Part shown: piece after piece, positions 47,980 to 56,722 of the stretch | Layout of the letters: the number at the start of each line of letters is the position of its first letter | Numbering within the stretch: position 1 is the stretch's first letter | NCBI RefSeq assembly: GCF_017497985.1 | Contig: NZ_JAGDFV010000006.1 | Location: 1 to 64,000 of the forward strand | Source: Meiothermus sp. CFH 77666 | Lineage (GTDB): Bacteria > Deinococcota > Deinococci > Deinococcales > Thermaceae | Direction of reading: 5' to 3' | DNA length: 64,000 nucleotides | Position numbers and translations under genes: made by a program | Notes under the pieces: model-generated | The model's input: only the letters and a program-made list of their open reading frames with translations | Databases searched by the model: none | Told to the model about the DNA's origin: nothing

Positions 47980-48294
47980 TCATTTCTTCTTTTTGCTGTT
48001 TCGCCATTCGGGACGGTCGCGGAGGATGGTTACACGACGCACATGGTCGCGCAAGCGCAGTTCACGCTGAAGCGCGGCGTTGCTGCCCCCGGCCATTTCC
48101 ACGGTGTAGAAGACCACGTTGCCTTCGGGATCTTTCTGGATGGGATAGGCCAGGCGACGGTTCCCCCAGTCATCAATGTTTTTGATCTGGGCGCCGTGAC
48201 GCTCGAGGACGGACTTTATGATGTCCTTCTCCTGGGCGGCCTGCGCCCCATCGAGGTTGGGGTTTAGGATCAAATTAACCTCGTATTGTGGCAT
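47980..48294 (-). CDS. rpsF: 30S ribosomal protein S6
   Basis: The 104-residue protein starts MPQYEVNLILNPNLD and has IDDWGNRRLAYPIQKDPEGNVVFYTVEM, typical of S6. AAAGGAGG lies 6 bases before ATG 48294. A leader of about 100 bases separates it from the promoter; S6 leaders in many bacteria carry an S6:S18-binding RNA element, which could be tested here. Confidence 0.97.
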   Translation of the reverse strand: MPQYEVNLILNPNLDGAQAAQEKDIIKSVLERHGAQIKNIDDWGNRRLAYPIQKDPEGNVVFYTVEMAGGSNAALQRELRLRDHVRRVTILRDRPEWRNSKKKK

Positions 48295-48398
48295 ACTCAC
48301 CTCCTTTCTGGTTCGGTTGCACCCCAGGGCCTGGTTTTGCTTCAGTGGGGTTGGGGCACAACACAATCTAGCAACCCTTTCGGGTCACGCAAGGTGAG

Positions 48399-48428
48399 AG
48401 TATATCAGATGAAGGCCAGGAGAACCAA
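48399..48428 (-). promoter_or_regulatory. promoter of rpsF operon
   Basis: TTGGTT (48428-48423) and TATACT (48404-48399) on the minus strand are 18 bases apart, about 100 bases before the rpsF start. Confidence 0.6.
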
Positions 48429-48504
48429 ATTAAGGGCATCGGTGCACCCCAGCTCTTGAAGCCTTAAGCAAAAGCATCTCTCAACCCTTTGCCATAATCA
48501 AATA

Positions 48505-48598
48505 ACCGCTACGGCAGCGACCCCGACACTTCTACCGCCATGCCGACCGCGAGATGTACAAGGCCAAAGGGCAGGCCGCCGACAAAAGCTCAGGTTAG
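48505..48598 (+). pseudogene. remnant of a GGDEF-domain C-terminus
   Basis: The plus strand encodes FYRHADREMYKAKGQAADK and a stop at 48596-48598. This closely matches the end of diguanylate cyclase GGDEF domains (…ADRAMYxAK…). Just upstream, YGSDPDT is readable but one frame off, so a single-base shift separates the pieces. No remaining GGDEF catalytic sequence is seen. The fragment overlaps the 3' end of the FAD oxidoreductase gene on the other strand. Confidence 0.6.
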
Positions 48599-49693
48599 CC
48601 AGACGGCCCCGGGCATCCGGCCCCCGTGCAAGACCCAGGCCGCCTCCCGCCCCAGCAAGGCCCCCACCGCATTTCCGGTTCCGCTGTAGGCGCCAATGGC
48701 CCAAACGCCGGGCCGTGCCTCCTCGGCAATGGGCAGGCCCGTGGGGGTATAGGCCACCGAGGCGGCCCAGCGATGGGTGATGGGGGCCTGGACACCCAGT
48801 TGTTCAAGCAGTTGCTCCAGCCGGGCCTGCACGGGCTCACTCGGCGCTGCCTCCGTGGTCCACTCGGCTTCACCTCCCGCGTCGCGCATCCCTCCCAGGG
48901 CGATGCGTCCGTCGGGCAACTGCTGCCAGTAGTCGTATCCCCAGCGCCGGTAAACGGGCCGGGTATAGCGCATTTCCACCGGGGCCGTGGCCAGCATCTG
49001 CAAGCGGGCCGTGCGCACCCGGCCTTTCAGTTCGGGTAATAGCTGCTCGAGCCGACCATCTACCGCCACCAGAACCCGCTCACAAAGGATCCGCCCCTGG
49101 GGGGTTTGTACCTCCTGGCCGCTGATGAGCAAAGCCGGGCTGTGTTCAAAAAGCCGGGCCCCCCTGTCCAGCGCCTGCCGCGCCAGCGCCCTGCAACGCT
49201 GTAAGGGGTTGAAGGCGGCGTCGCCTGGAATCAGGAGCCCCTGTCCCTCCGGGCCTTCGTAGGGTAGAGCCGCAAAGCCATCGGCACGCAGGGCTTGCAG
49301 ATGCTGCTCACAATCCTCGAGCTCCTCCGCCGAAGCCGCAATTCTCAGCGAACCCACCTGCCGGATGGCCTGGGGGGTCTCGGTTTTCATGTGTTCGATC
49401 TGCTCGAGGGTAGCCTGGTACAGACGCCTGGCAAGATCGCGCCCGTGATCGGACACGGTCTGGTGGTAAAACTTAGCAATGCCGGCCAGCAAGAACCCCC
49501 CATTGCGACCCGCGGCTCCCCCCGCTACCGAACCGGCGTCGAGCCCGACCACGGTTCGACCCAGCCGCAGCAGCTCGAGGATGGCCGAAAGCCCCGACCC
49601 CCCCAGCCCGATCACACATACTTCGGCCTCGAGTTTACCCTGCAGGCTGGGCAAACCCGGCCAACTTCCATCGTCCCAAACGGGTGTGTTCAT
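48590..49693 (-). CDS. FAD-dependent amine/amino-acid oxidoreductase (DAO family)
   Basis: The 367-residue protein has an N-terminal FAD-binding VCVIGLGGSGLSAILELL (~25-42), the AGRNGGFLLAG loop, ILCERVLVAVDGRLEQLLPEL, and the C-terminal WAIGAYSGTGNAVGALLG. It belongs to the DAO superfamily, near gamma-glutamylputrescine or glycine oxidases; the substrate is unknown. ATG at 49693 follows TATGCT and GGAGGA directly. It is a single gene, downstream of tRNA-Ala on the same strand. Confidence 0.88.
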   Translation of the reverse strand: MNTPVWDDGSWPGLPSLQGKLEAEVCVIGLGGSGLSAILELLRLGRTVVGLDAGSVAGGAAGRNGGFLLAGIAKFYHQTVSDHGRDLARRLYQATLEQIEHMKTETPQAIRQVGSLRIAASAEELEDCEQHLQALRADGFAALPYEGPEGQGLLIPGDAAFNPLQRCRALARQALDRGARLFEHSPALLISGQEVQTPQGRILCERVLVAVDGRLEQLLPELKGRVRTARLQMLATAPVEMRYTRPVYRRWGYDYWQQLPDGRIALGGMRDAGGEAEWTTEAAPSEPVQARLEQLLEQLGVQAPITHRWAASVAYTPTGLPIAEEARPGVWAIGAYSGTGNAVGALLGREAAWVLHGGRMPGAVWLT

Positions 49694-49868
49694 TCCTCCA
49701 GCATAAGGCGCTGATGGCCGATAGCCCATAGCTGATTGCAAGCGCAGATAGGAACTTTCGAGTCTGCAAAGACCCGGCGCTCTACCGAGGCAGTACGCAA
49801 GATGCAAAGCACGAACAATCGCGAAACTATTTCGCTATCGTCTATCCGCTATTGGCTATCAGCTTTCC

Positions 49869-49943
49869 TGGTGGAGGCGAAGGGATTTGAACCCCCGACC
49901 TTGTCCTTGCAAAGGACCTGCTCTCCCGCTGAGCTACGCCCCC
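49869..49943 (-). tRNA. tRNA-Ala (anticodon TGC)
   Basis: On the minus strand GGGGGCG pairs with CGCCTCC (one G-U), the D-arm is AGCTCAGCGGGAGAGC, the anticodon loop TTTGCAA has anticodon TGC, and the T-arm is GGGGG-TTCAAAT-CCCTT type. Discriminator A and an encoded CCA follow. Its promoter is at 49965-49993. Confidence 0.95.
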
Positions 49944-49964
49944 AGGGGCCAAACAGCACCAAGG

Positions 49965-49993
49965 AGTATAGCAACCGTGCGGACTTCCGTAAA
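49965..49993 (-). promoter_or_regulatory. tRNA-Ala promoter
   Basis: TTTACG (49993-49988) and TATACT (49970-49965) are 17 bases apart on the minus strand. Its -35 box overlaps that of the divergent rpsB promoter. Confidence 0.55.
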
Positions 49994-50013
49994 GGGTGTC
50001 TCTCGGGTATACT
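49985..50013 (+). promoter_or_regulatory. rpsB promoter
   Basis: TATACT at 50008-50013 lies 17 bases after TTCCGT (49985-49990). The implied leader to the rpsB ATG is about 100 bases. Confidence 0.5.
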
Positions 50014-50122
50014 CTTTTTTTGGGTGTGCCAAGCGCTACCTGGGGTTAGGGAACGGTACCCAGGGCAAAAGCGCAACCAGCACAAATCAACGCCCGCTCC
50101 AACCGTCCCGTCAGGAGAAAAC

Positions 50123-50869
50123 ATGGCTGCAAACGTAAGCATCAAGGAACTGCTCGAGGCCGGCGTACACTTCGGTCACGAGACCAAGCGCTGGAATCCC
50201 AAGATGAAGCGCTACATCTACGCCGAGCGCAACGGCATTTTTATCATTGACCTGCAAAAAAGTATGGTTGAGCTCGAGCGTACTTTCAAGTACGTGCAAG
50301 ACCTGGCCATGCGGGGGGCCACCATCCTGTATGTGGGCACCAAGAAGCAGGCCCAGGAAATCGTGCAGCAGGAAGCCGACCGCGCCGGAATGCCCTATGT
50401 CAACCAGCGCTGGCTGGGCGGTATGCTCACCAACTTCCGCACCATCACCGCGCAGGTCAACCGCCTGGCCGAACTCGAGGCCCTTTTCGCCTCGGAAGAG
50501 ATCAAAGAGCGGGTCAAAACCGAGCAAGTACGTCTTCAGCACGAACTCGAGCGCCTGCAAAAGAACCTGGGCGGCTTCCGCAAGCTGCGCCGCCTGCCCG
50601 ATGCCATCTTTGTGGTAGACCCCACCAAGGAGGCCATTGCGGTCAAGGAAGCCCGTAAGCTGGGTATCCCGGTGATTGCCCTGGCCGACACCGACTCCGA
50701 CCCCGACGTGTGCGACTACATCATACCCGGCAACGACGACGCCATTCGCTCGATTCAGCTCATCGTGAGCCGCATGACCGACCTGATCGTCGAGGCCCGT
50801 GGTGGTGGGCGCGAAATTCCCCCCGCCAGTACCGAGGTAGCCGCCACAACCGAAGCAGCAGAAGCATAA
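50123..50869 (+). CDS. rpsB: 30S ribosomal protein S2
   Basis: The 248-residue protein shows [24 protein letters not shown]-type opening (here [16 protein letters not shown]), [19 protein letters not shown] and [18 protein letters not shown], all typical of S2. AGGAG precedes ATG 50123. It heads rpsB-tsf, followed after a terminator by pyrH-frr, a common bacterial order. Confidence 0.98.
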   Translation: MAANVSIKELLEAGVHFGHETKRWNPKMKRYIYAERNGIFIIDLQKSMVELERTFKYVQDLAMRGATILYVGTKKQAQEIVQQEADRAGMPYVNQRWLGGMLTNFRTITAQVNRLAELEALFASEEIKERVKTEQVRLQHELERLQKNLGGFRKLRRLPDAIFVVDPTKEAIAVKEARKLGIPVIALADTDSDPDVCDYIIPGNDDAIRSIQLIVSRMTDLIVEARGGGREIPPASTEVAATTEAAEA

Positions 50870-50969
50870 GCGGGGCCAGGGGTGAGGGAAAAGGGGTCAG
50901 TACTAAACGGGATTTTTGGAATCTAACCCCTAACCCCCATCCCCTAAATCCCCTCCAGAGGTGAAACCG

Positions 50970-51560
50970 ATGTCTCAACTAGAGCTAATCAAAAAACTAC
51001 GTGAACAGACCGGCGCTGGCATGTCCGACGTCAAGAAGGCCCTGGAAGACGCAGGCTGGGATATGGAAAAGGCCACCACCCTGCTGCGCGAGCGGGGCGC
51101 CCTCAAGGCCGCCAAGAAGGCCGACCGCGAAGCCCGCGAGGGCATTATTGGTGCTTACATCCACCACAACCAGCGGGTGGGGGTGATGGTCGAACTCAAC
51201 TCCGAGACCGACTTTGTGGCCCGCAACGAGGAGTTCCAGCGTCTGGCCAAGGATATTGCCATGCACATCGCCATGGCCAACCCCCGCTACGTGAGCATCG
51301 AGGAGGTCTCGCAAGAAGACCTCGAGAAGGAAAAAGCCATCTACATCCAGCAGCTCCTCAACGAAGGAAAGCCGCAAAACATCGCCGAGAAAGCCGCCGA
51401 AGGCCGCATGAAAAAGTTCTACGAAGAGATGGTGCTGCTGGAGCAGCCCTTCGTCAAGGATGAAAAGATCAAGGTGCGCGACCTTATCCAGGCCGCCATC
51501 GCCAAGATTGGCGAGAACATTCAGGTCAAACGCTTTAGCCGTTTTGAAGTGGGGGCATAG
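50970..51560 (+). CDS. tsf: elongation factor Ts
   Basis: EF-Ts recycles EF-Tu by GDP release. The 196-residue protein has the N-terminal [20 protein letters not shown] domain and the conserved [16 protein letters not shown] core. It is of the short Thermus type, with one core subdomain instead of the two of E. coli. ATG 50970 follows AGAGGTG. A terminator lies 14 bases after the stop. Confidence 0.97.
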   Translation: MSQLELIKKLREQTGAGMSDVKKALEDAGWDMEKATTLLRERGALKAAKKADREAREGIIGAYIHHNQRVGVMVELNSETDFVARNEEFQRLAKDIAMHIAMANPRYVSIEEVSQEDLEKEKAIYIQQLLNEGKPQNIAEKAAEGRMKKFYEEMVLLEQPFVKDEKIKVRDLIQAAIAKIGENIQVKRFSRFEVGA

Positions 51561-51574
51561 GCCATGTTTGCCGG

Positions 51575-51611
51575 GGGTCGAGAGTCGCAAGGCTTTCGAC
51601 CCTTTTCTTCT
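51575..51611 (+). terminator. intrinsic terminator after tsf
   Basis: GGGTCGAGAG pairs with CTTTCGACCC (one G-U) around TCGCAAGG, followed by TTTTCTTCT. Confidence 0.85.
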
Positions 51612-51638
51612 GCCTTAGCCAGAGGCTCCAGCAAGTGA

Positions 51639-52403
<765 letters not shown>

Positions 52404-52498
52404 GGCTACATGAAGGTCAAGTTCAAAGCCAACAGGCCCGTTGCCCTGCAACCTTTGAGCGATTTAGAGGTAAGCTATCCAGGATTAAGGAGGCAATC

Positions 52499-53056
52499 AT
52501 GCTCAAAGACCTCTACACCGAAGCCAAGAGTCACATGCAAAAATCGTTGGAAGCCCTCGAGCACCACCTCGCCACCTTGCGCACCGGCAGGGCCAATCCC
52601 GCCATTCTAAGCAACATCAAAGTCGAATACTACGGCTCTGCCATGCCCCTAAACCAGGTGGGCACCGTCTCTTCACCCGACCCCCGAACCCTGGTGGTGC
52701 AGTCGTGGGATCCGGGTATGCTGAAGGAAATCGAGAAGGCCATCCGCGACTCCGATCTGGGCCTCAACCCGACCAACAAGGGCGATGCCCTCTACATCAA
52801 CATCCCGCCCCTCACCGAGGAGCGCCGCAAGGATCTGGTCAAGTCGGTTAAGCATTACGCCGAGGAAGCCAAAATTGCCGTTCGGAACGCCCGGCGCGAG
52901 GCCCTCGACAAAGCCAAAAAGATGGAGAAGGAAAAGCACCTCTCCGAGGACGCCATCAAACGCGCCGAGGCCGAAATCCAGAAGATTACCGACGAGTTCG
53001 TGCACAAGATAGACGAAGTCCTGCACAAGAAAGAGCAGGAAATTCTGGGAGGCTAG
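52499..53056 (+). CDS. frr: ribosome-recycling factor
   Basis: The 185-residue factor splits post-termination ribosomes with EF-G. Features are [68 protein letters not shown], and a three-helix bundle. AAGGAGG precedes the ATG. It is the last of the translation cluster. Confidence 0.98.
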   Translation: MLKDLYTEAKSHMQKSLEALEHHLATLRTGRANPAILSNIKVEYYGSAMPLNQVGTVSSPDPRTLVVQSWDPGMLKEIEKAIRDSDLGLNPTNKGDALYINIPPLTEERRKDLVKSVKHYAEEAKIAVRNARREALDKAKKMEKEKHLSEDAIKRAEAEIQKITDEFVHKIDEVLHKKEQEILGG

Positions 53057-53395
53057 CCTACTCTGTACCTTCAAGCAGGGCTGTACGTCCATCAGGAATC
53101 TCCAGGGTCAGGGACGAACCTCTTCAGGCCAGAGAAAACTCCCAAAGGCCAGGCCCGTTCGACCTTGGCCCTGGGTATTTCGGAGCAGTTCCACCCTCAC
53201 GCCTCCAATACCAACTTTAGGCGTCCAACCCACTTTCAACGATACACAAGGTGAAAGTGGGTGGTAGGAGGCAGGTAGTGGGTTTCTACCACCTGCCCCC
53301 TAACCAACCTCCTCTGCTTAGCAGCCCTATTTTGCAAAGCTTTCAGGCAATGATGGTACAAGCACCGCCCTTTGACAAGCTCACTGTGAGGTAAT
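53057..53395. other. intergenic region with stem-loops
   Basis: This 339-base gap lies between convergent frr and subtilase genes. ACCCACTTTCA (53228-53238) pairs with TGAAAGTGGGT (53252-53262), an 11-base-pair stem, and a second imperfect stem (GGCAGGT…ACCTGCC, ~53270-53297) follows. They probably end one or both transcripts. No ORF is convincing. Confidence 0.45.
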
Positions 53396-55105
53396 CTAGC
53401 GCATCAACTGGTGGATGACTCCCTGGAAAACCTGCGCCTGTCGCTCCACGCTCAGGCTGCCCAGGTCACCACTTACAAAGGTGGCCTTGCCCTTGCCATA
53501 AGCACTGGACTCGGCTACCGGGCGCTGGCCCTGGTTGTTGCTAATGAGCATCAGCCGCCCACCCTGCTCTACATACGCCCGAAGCATTTTGCGGTGGGGC
53601 TCGGGCCAGTTGTCGCTCCAGTTAGCGGGCAAAACCCAGACAACCAGTGCGAAATCGTCTACCTTGTCGGCTCCAGGACGCTGTTCGGGTTTGATCTGCA
53701 TCACCTCGGTGCGAAAGCCCAGGCCATCCAGGGCCCGCTTGGCCCCATCTGCGCCGGTGGTCTCGATGATCAGAAGGGCGGTTTTTTCCCCTGGCAGTGG
53801 GTTGTTGCCAGAGGGCTGCCCAGGCTGGGGTGGGCTGGTCTGGGGGGGTTGTGGGGCTGGTGGGGTGGGAGGTGGGCTGGGTTGAGTGCCTTGCGCGTTG
53901 TCGGGTTGTTTGGGGCGCAGTACGGCCAGGGCTTCTCCCAGGCGAATGAGCCCCCGGCCACTGCCAGCCACCTGAAGGCTTTGCGCCGAGCTAAAAAGCG
54001 CCTGCCGCACCTGCTCGGCCTTAAAGCCTCCCGACATGAGCAGCGCCGCACTACCGGCGGCAATGGCGGTACTTACCGAAGTGCCGCTCATCGCCATATA
54101 GCGCCCACCGGGAATGGTCGAGAGTACATCCACTCCTGGGGCTACCAGGTCTGGCTTGCTCAGCACCACGTTGTAAGGTGCACCCCAGCGCACCTCGCCC
54201 CGGCTGCTGAAACCCGCGACCTGGTTAGAGGCATTGGTTGCCCCAATGCCGAGCACATCAGGCATATTGCCTGGTGAGGCAGTGCCGCTACCCGAGTTGC
54301 CAATGGCAAAAACCGGCAGCACCCCCATCTGTTTCATGCGTTCGATGGCGGCAGCAAACTCTGTCCAGGTGCCTTCCATCCCCAGCGACATCGAGACCAC
54401 CTGCACGTTTTGCTCGAGCACCCAGTCCAGCCCGCCTAACACCTGCGCAAGGGTGCCATAGCCATCGGGCAGCACCAGCGCCGATACCAGGCGGGCCTCG
54501 GGGGCTACCCCGACATTGTTGCCTACCAGGAGCCCGGCGGTATGGGTTCCGTGCAGTGAGGAGTCATAAGGCTCGCTGAGGCGGGGCGTGCCGTCGGGGT
54601 TGATTACCGCAAAGGCTGCAATTTTGCCGCGCAGGTCGGGGTGAGAGGCATCTACGCCGGTATCCAGATGCCCAATGCGAATCCCCTGACCGCGCAGGCC
54701 ACTGGCCCACAGGCCGGGAGCCCCGATATGCTGCAAAGCCCAGTTGCTGCCGCTGTTCACCGGAACCGAAAGGGCCGAGGCAACCGGCTGGGTCATCCGA
54801 ACCGCCCGATTCGCATAGACCCGCCGCACCCCCGGCACCTGCATCAGGCGCTCTACCTGCGACTCGGGCACACGCACCAAAAAGCTCTGGCTGGCCCAGA
54901 ACCCTCCGGCAGCCTTGATTTTGAGGCGTCCCTGCATCTGGCCGAGGTGGGCTTTGAGCAATCGCATCAGTTCGGCCCGGGCCTGCCCAGGGGGTAGCTG
55001 TGGGCCCTCGAGCTCCACAATAACTTCCACCGTGCGCGATTGGGCCAGGGAAACAGGCGCCAGCGGGATGAGCCATAACAGGGCGAGTAGAAAGCGGAGC
55101 ATCAT
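53396..55105 (-). CDS. secreted subtilisin-like protease with C-terminal flavodoxin-like domain
   Basis: The 569-residue S8 peptidase has a signal peptide (MMLRFLLALLWLIPLAPVSLA), a propeptide-like inhibitor region (~25-100, FLVRVPESQVERLMQVPGVRRVYANR), and a catalytic domain (~120-400) with Asp in IGHLDTGVDASHPDL, His in SSLHGTHTAGLLVG and Ser in MSGTSVSTAIAAGSAAL. The AIAAG after the Ser is less usual than APHVAG. A proline-rich linker (~410-450) leads to a ~115-residue alpha/beta domain (ALLIIETTG…VVWVLPANWSDNWP…GGRLMLISNNQG) that resembles GATase-like domains. Transcript start is probably near the ATG (TAGCCT upstream). Confidence 0.92.
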   Translation of the reverse strand: MMLRFLLALLWLIPLAPVSLAQSRTVEVIVELEGPQLPPGQARAELMRLLKAHLGQMQGRLKIKAAGGFWASQSFLVRVPESQVERLMQVPGVRRVYANRAVRMTQPVASALSVPVNSGSNWALQHIGAPGLWASGLRGQGIRIGHLDTGVDASHPDLRGKIAAFAVINPDGTPRLSEPYDSSLHGTHTAGLLVGNNVGVAPEARLVSALVLPDGYGTLAQVLGGLDWVLEQNVQVVSMSLGMEGTWTEFAAAIERMKQMGVLPVFAIGNSGSGTASPGNMPDVLGIGATNASNQVAGFSSRGEVRWGAPYNVVLSKPDLVAPGVDVLSTIPGGRYMAMSGTSVSTAIAAGSAALLMSGGFKAEQVRQALFSSAQSLQVAGSGRGLIRLGEALAVLRPKQPDNAQGTQPSPPPTPPAPQPPQTSPPQPGQPSGNNPLPGEKTALLIIETTGADGAKRALDGLGFRTEVMQIKPEQRPGADKVDDFALVVWVLPANWSDNWPEPHRKMLRAYVEQGGRLMLISNNQGQRPVAESSAYGKGKATFVSGDLGSLSVERQAQVFQGVIHQLMR

Positions 55106-55644
55106 GGCTACAGGCTAGGCGGCGGCCTGTGGCCCTGATTGAGGGTAATCTAAAGAAATCTTGGGATTGGGGTTGAGCGTTGCTTAAGGTTGGGCTCGCC
55201 GGCACCCGAAACCCTCGAGCACAAGCGTCTGCTCCACAGGCCAATCGCCCGTCGCAGGTCTCAAGTCGCAGGTCAAAGGCCAGGGGCGCGGGAGTCGCTG
55301 AGCAGCACCTCTGTACAGGACATCATCTCGGGCTTGCTCAATACCCTCCCCAACCCTTCCCAGGCTGTAGGGCGGAGGCCAGGGGCAACCACAGACGTGA
55401 ACCCTGGAGATGTGTGGGCGTCATTAGGACTAATGAGAACGGCAGCTTCAACAGCACAAGAATCATTGAATCCAACAACGAATACCCGTGTCATTCTGAG
55501 GAGGCGTTAGCCGACGAGGAATCTGATACCGTGTAAGGCTAGTGAATGCCTGGGGATGATAGCGCATCGGATTCCTCGCTGCGCTCGGAATGACCCTTTT
55601 GACTGGGTTTTTGTGCCGTTCGCGTCACCGTTCTGAGTATGTCT
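55106..55644. other. intergenic region with dispersed repeats
   Basis: This 539-base gap holds no convincing gene. It contains an inverted copy of the GC-rich repeat also seen near 22860 (about 55335-55375, including CAATACCCTCCCCAACCC) and a palindromic element at 55490-55594. It appears to collect small mobile or repeat sequences. Confidence 0.5.
55490..55594. repeat. palindromic MITE-like element
   Basis: The left arm GTCATTCTGAG…GACGAGGAATCTGAT (55490-55527) and the right arm ATCGGATTCCTCG…CGGAATGAC (55566-55594) are imperfect inverted repeats flanking a 38-base centre. RNA from it would fold into a long hairpin. A one-arm relative lies at 9044-9084. Similar TGTCATTCTGAG…GAGGAATCT sequences occur in many bacterial genomes from memory. 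Confidence 0.65.
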
Positions 55645-56715
55645 TCAGGCAGGCAGCAAGAACATTCCCTGTGGCGCGAACTGAACCTTGACCCTCTCGC
55701 CGCGACCGGGGAGCTCTGGGGCGTCGCCGGCCACTACCCCCTCGAGCCGCCCCACCGGGGTATCCACGCTAAATTCGGTGGAGGAACCCAGAAAGGAGAC
55801 CAGGTGCATGGTGCCGTCTAGGCCGTCGCCACTGGGGTATACCCGCAGGGCCTCGGGGCGTACCATGACGGTCACTTTGCCCGAGATGCCCTGTTGCTGG
55901 TAGGGTTGGCGGTAGCCGGCCACCTCCACATAGCCCCCGTGGTACTGCCCCTCGAAGAAGTTAGCCCGCCCGATGAAGTCGGCGGCAAAGCGGCTAATGG
56001 GCCGGGTATAGAGGGTGCGGGGGTCGCCCTGCTGCTCAATGACGCCCTTGTTCATCAGTACCACCAGGTCGGAGATGGCCATGGCCTCTTCCTGGTCGTG
56101 GGTCACGTAGAGCGAGGTGATGCCCAGCTCTTGTTGCAGGTCGCGGATTTCCTCGCGCACCCGTTTGCGTAGCTTGGCATCGAGGTTGGAGAGCGGTTCG
56201 TCGAAGAGCAGCACTCGCGGCTGCATCACCAGCGAGCGGGCCAGGGCCACGCGCTGCTGCTGCCCTCCCGAGAGGGCGGCCACCGGGCGTTCCTCGAGGC
56301 CACTCAGGCCCACCTGATGCATCACCTCGGCTACCCGTTCACGAATTTCCTGCTTGGGCCTTCGGGTCACCTCGAGGCCATAGGCGATGTTGTGATACAC
56401 GTTCATGTGGGGGAACAGGGCGTAGCTCTGGAACATCATGGTGATGTCGCGCAGGTACGCCGGTAGCCGGGTCACGTCTTCCCCACCAAAGAGAATCCGC
56501 CCTTCGGTGGGGCGCTCGAGGCCGGCTACCATCCGCAGAATGGTGGTTTTGCCGCAGCCCGAAGGGCCCAGCAGGGTAATGAGCTTCCCCGCGGGTAGCT
56601 CCAGATCCACCTTTTCGACCGCCGTGACCTTGCCAAATTTCTTGACGATGCCCTCGAGCTTGACCGATACCGCCTGTGGCCTTCCGGTTTGCTTTGCCGA
56701 TACCGCTTGTTGCAT
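55645..56715 (-). CDS. ABC transporter ATP-binding protein, Fbp/Pot type
   Basis: The 356-residue ATPase has Walker A LLGPSGCGKTTIL (~48-60), Q-loop MMFQSYALFPHM, signature ALSGGQQQRVALARSL, Walker B RVLLFDEPLSNLD and the switch His in YVTHDQEEA. A C-terminal TOBE domain (~270-355) follows. It energises import through the fused permease, whose gene lies 7 bases upstream. The start at 56715 follows GAGGTAACC. Iron(III)- and polyamine-type ATPases are hard to separate by sequence; the binding protein suggests the Fbp-like group. Confidence 0.93.
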   Translation of the reverse strand: MQQAVSAKQTGRPQAVSVKLEGIVKKFGKVTAVEKVDLELPAGKLITLLGPSGCGKTTILRMVAGLERPTEGRILFGGEDVTRLPAYLRDITMMFQSYALFPHMNVYHNIAYGLEVTRRPKQEIRERVAEVMHQVGLSGLEERPVAALSGGQQQRVALARSLVMQPRVLLFDEPLSNLDAKLRKRVREEIRDLQQELGITSLYVTHDQEEAMAISDLVVLMNKGVIEQQGDPRTLYTRPISRFAADFIGRANFFEGQYHGGYVEVAGYRQPYQQQGISGKVTVMVRPEALRVYPSGDGLDGTMHLVSFLGSSTEFSVDTPVGRLEGVVAGDAPELPGRGERVKVQFAPQGMFLLPA

Positions 56716-56722
56716 GGTTACC

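Noticed and set aside
48295-48398. S6:S18-binding leader RNA upstream of rpsF
   Set aside because: A leader of suitable length exists and has a CCGAAAGGG stretch, but I could not convincingly fold it into the published motif by eye, so it is not called as a feature.
49736-50122. N-terminal extension of rpsB into the tRNA-Ala region
   Set aside because: The frame is open by chance through a tRNA gene; S2 begins at 50123 after AGGAG.
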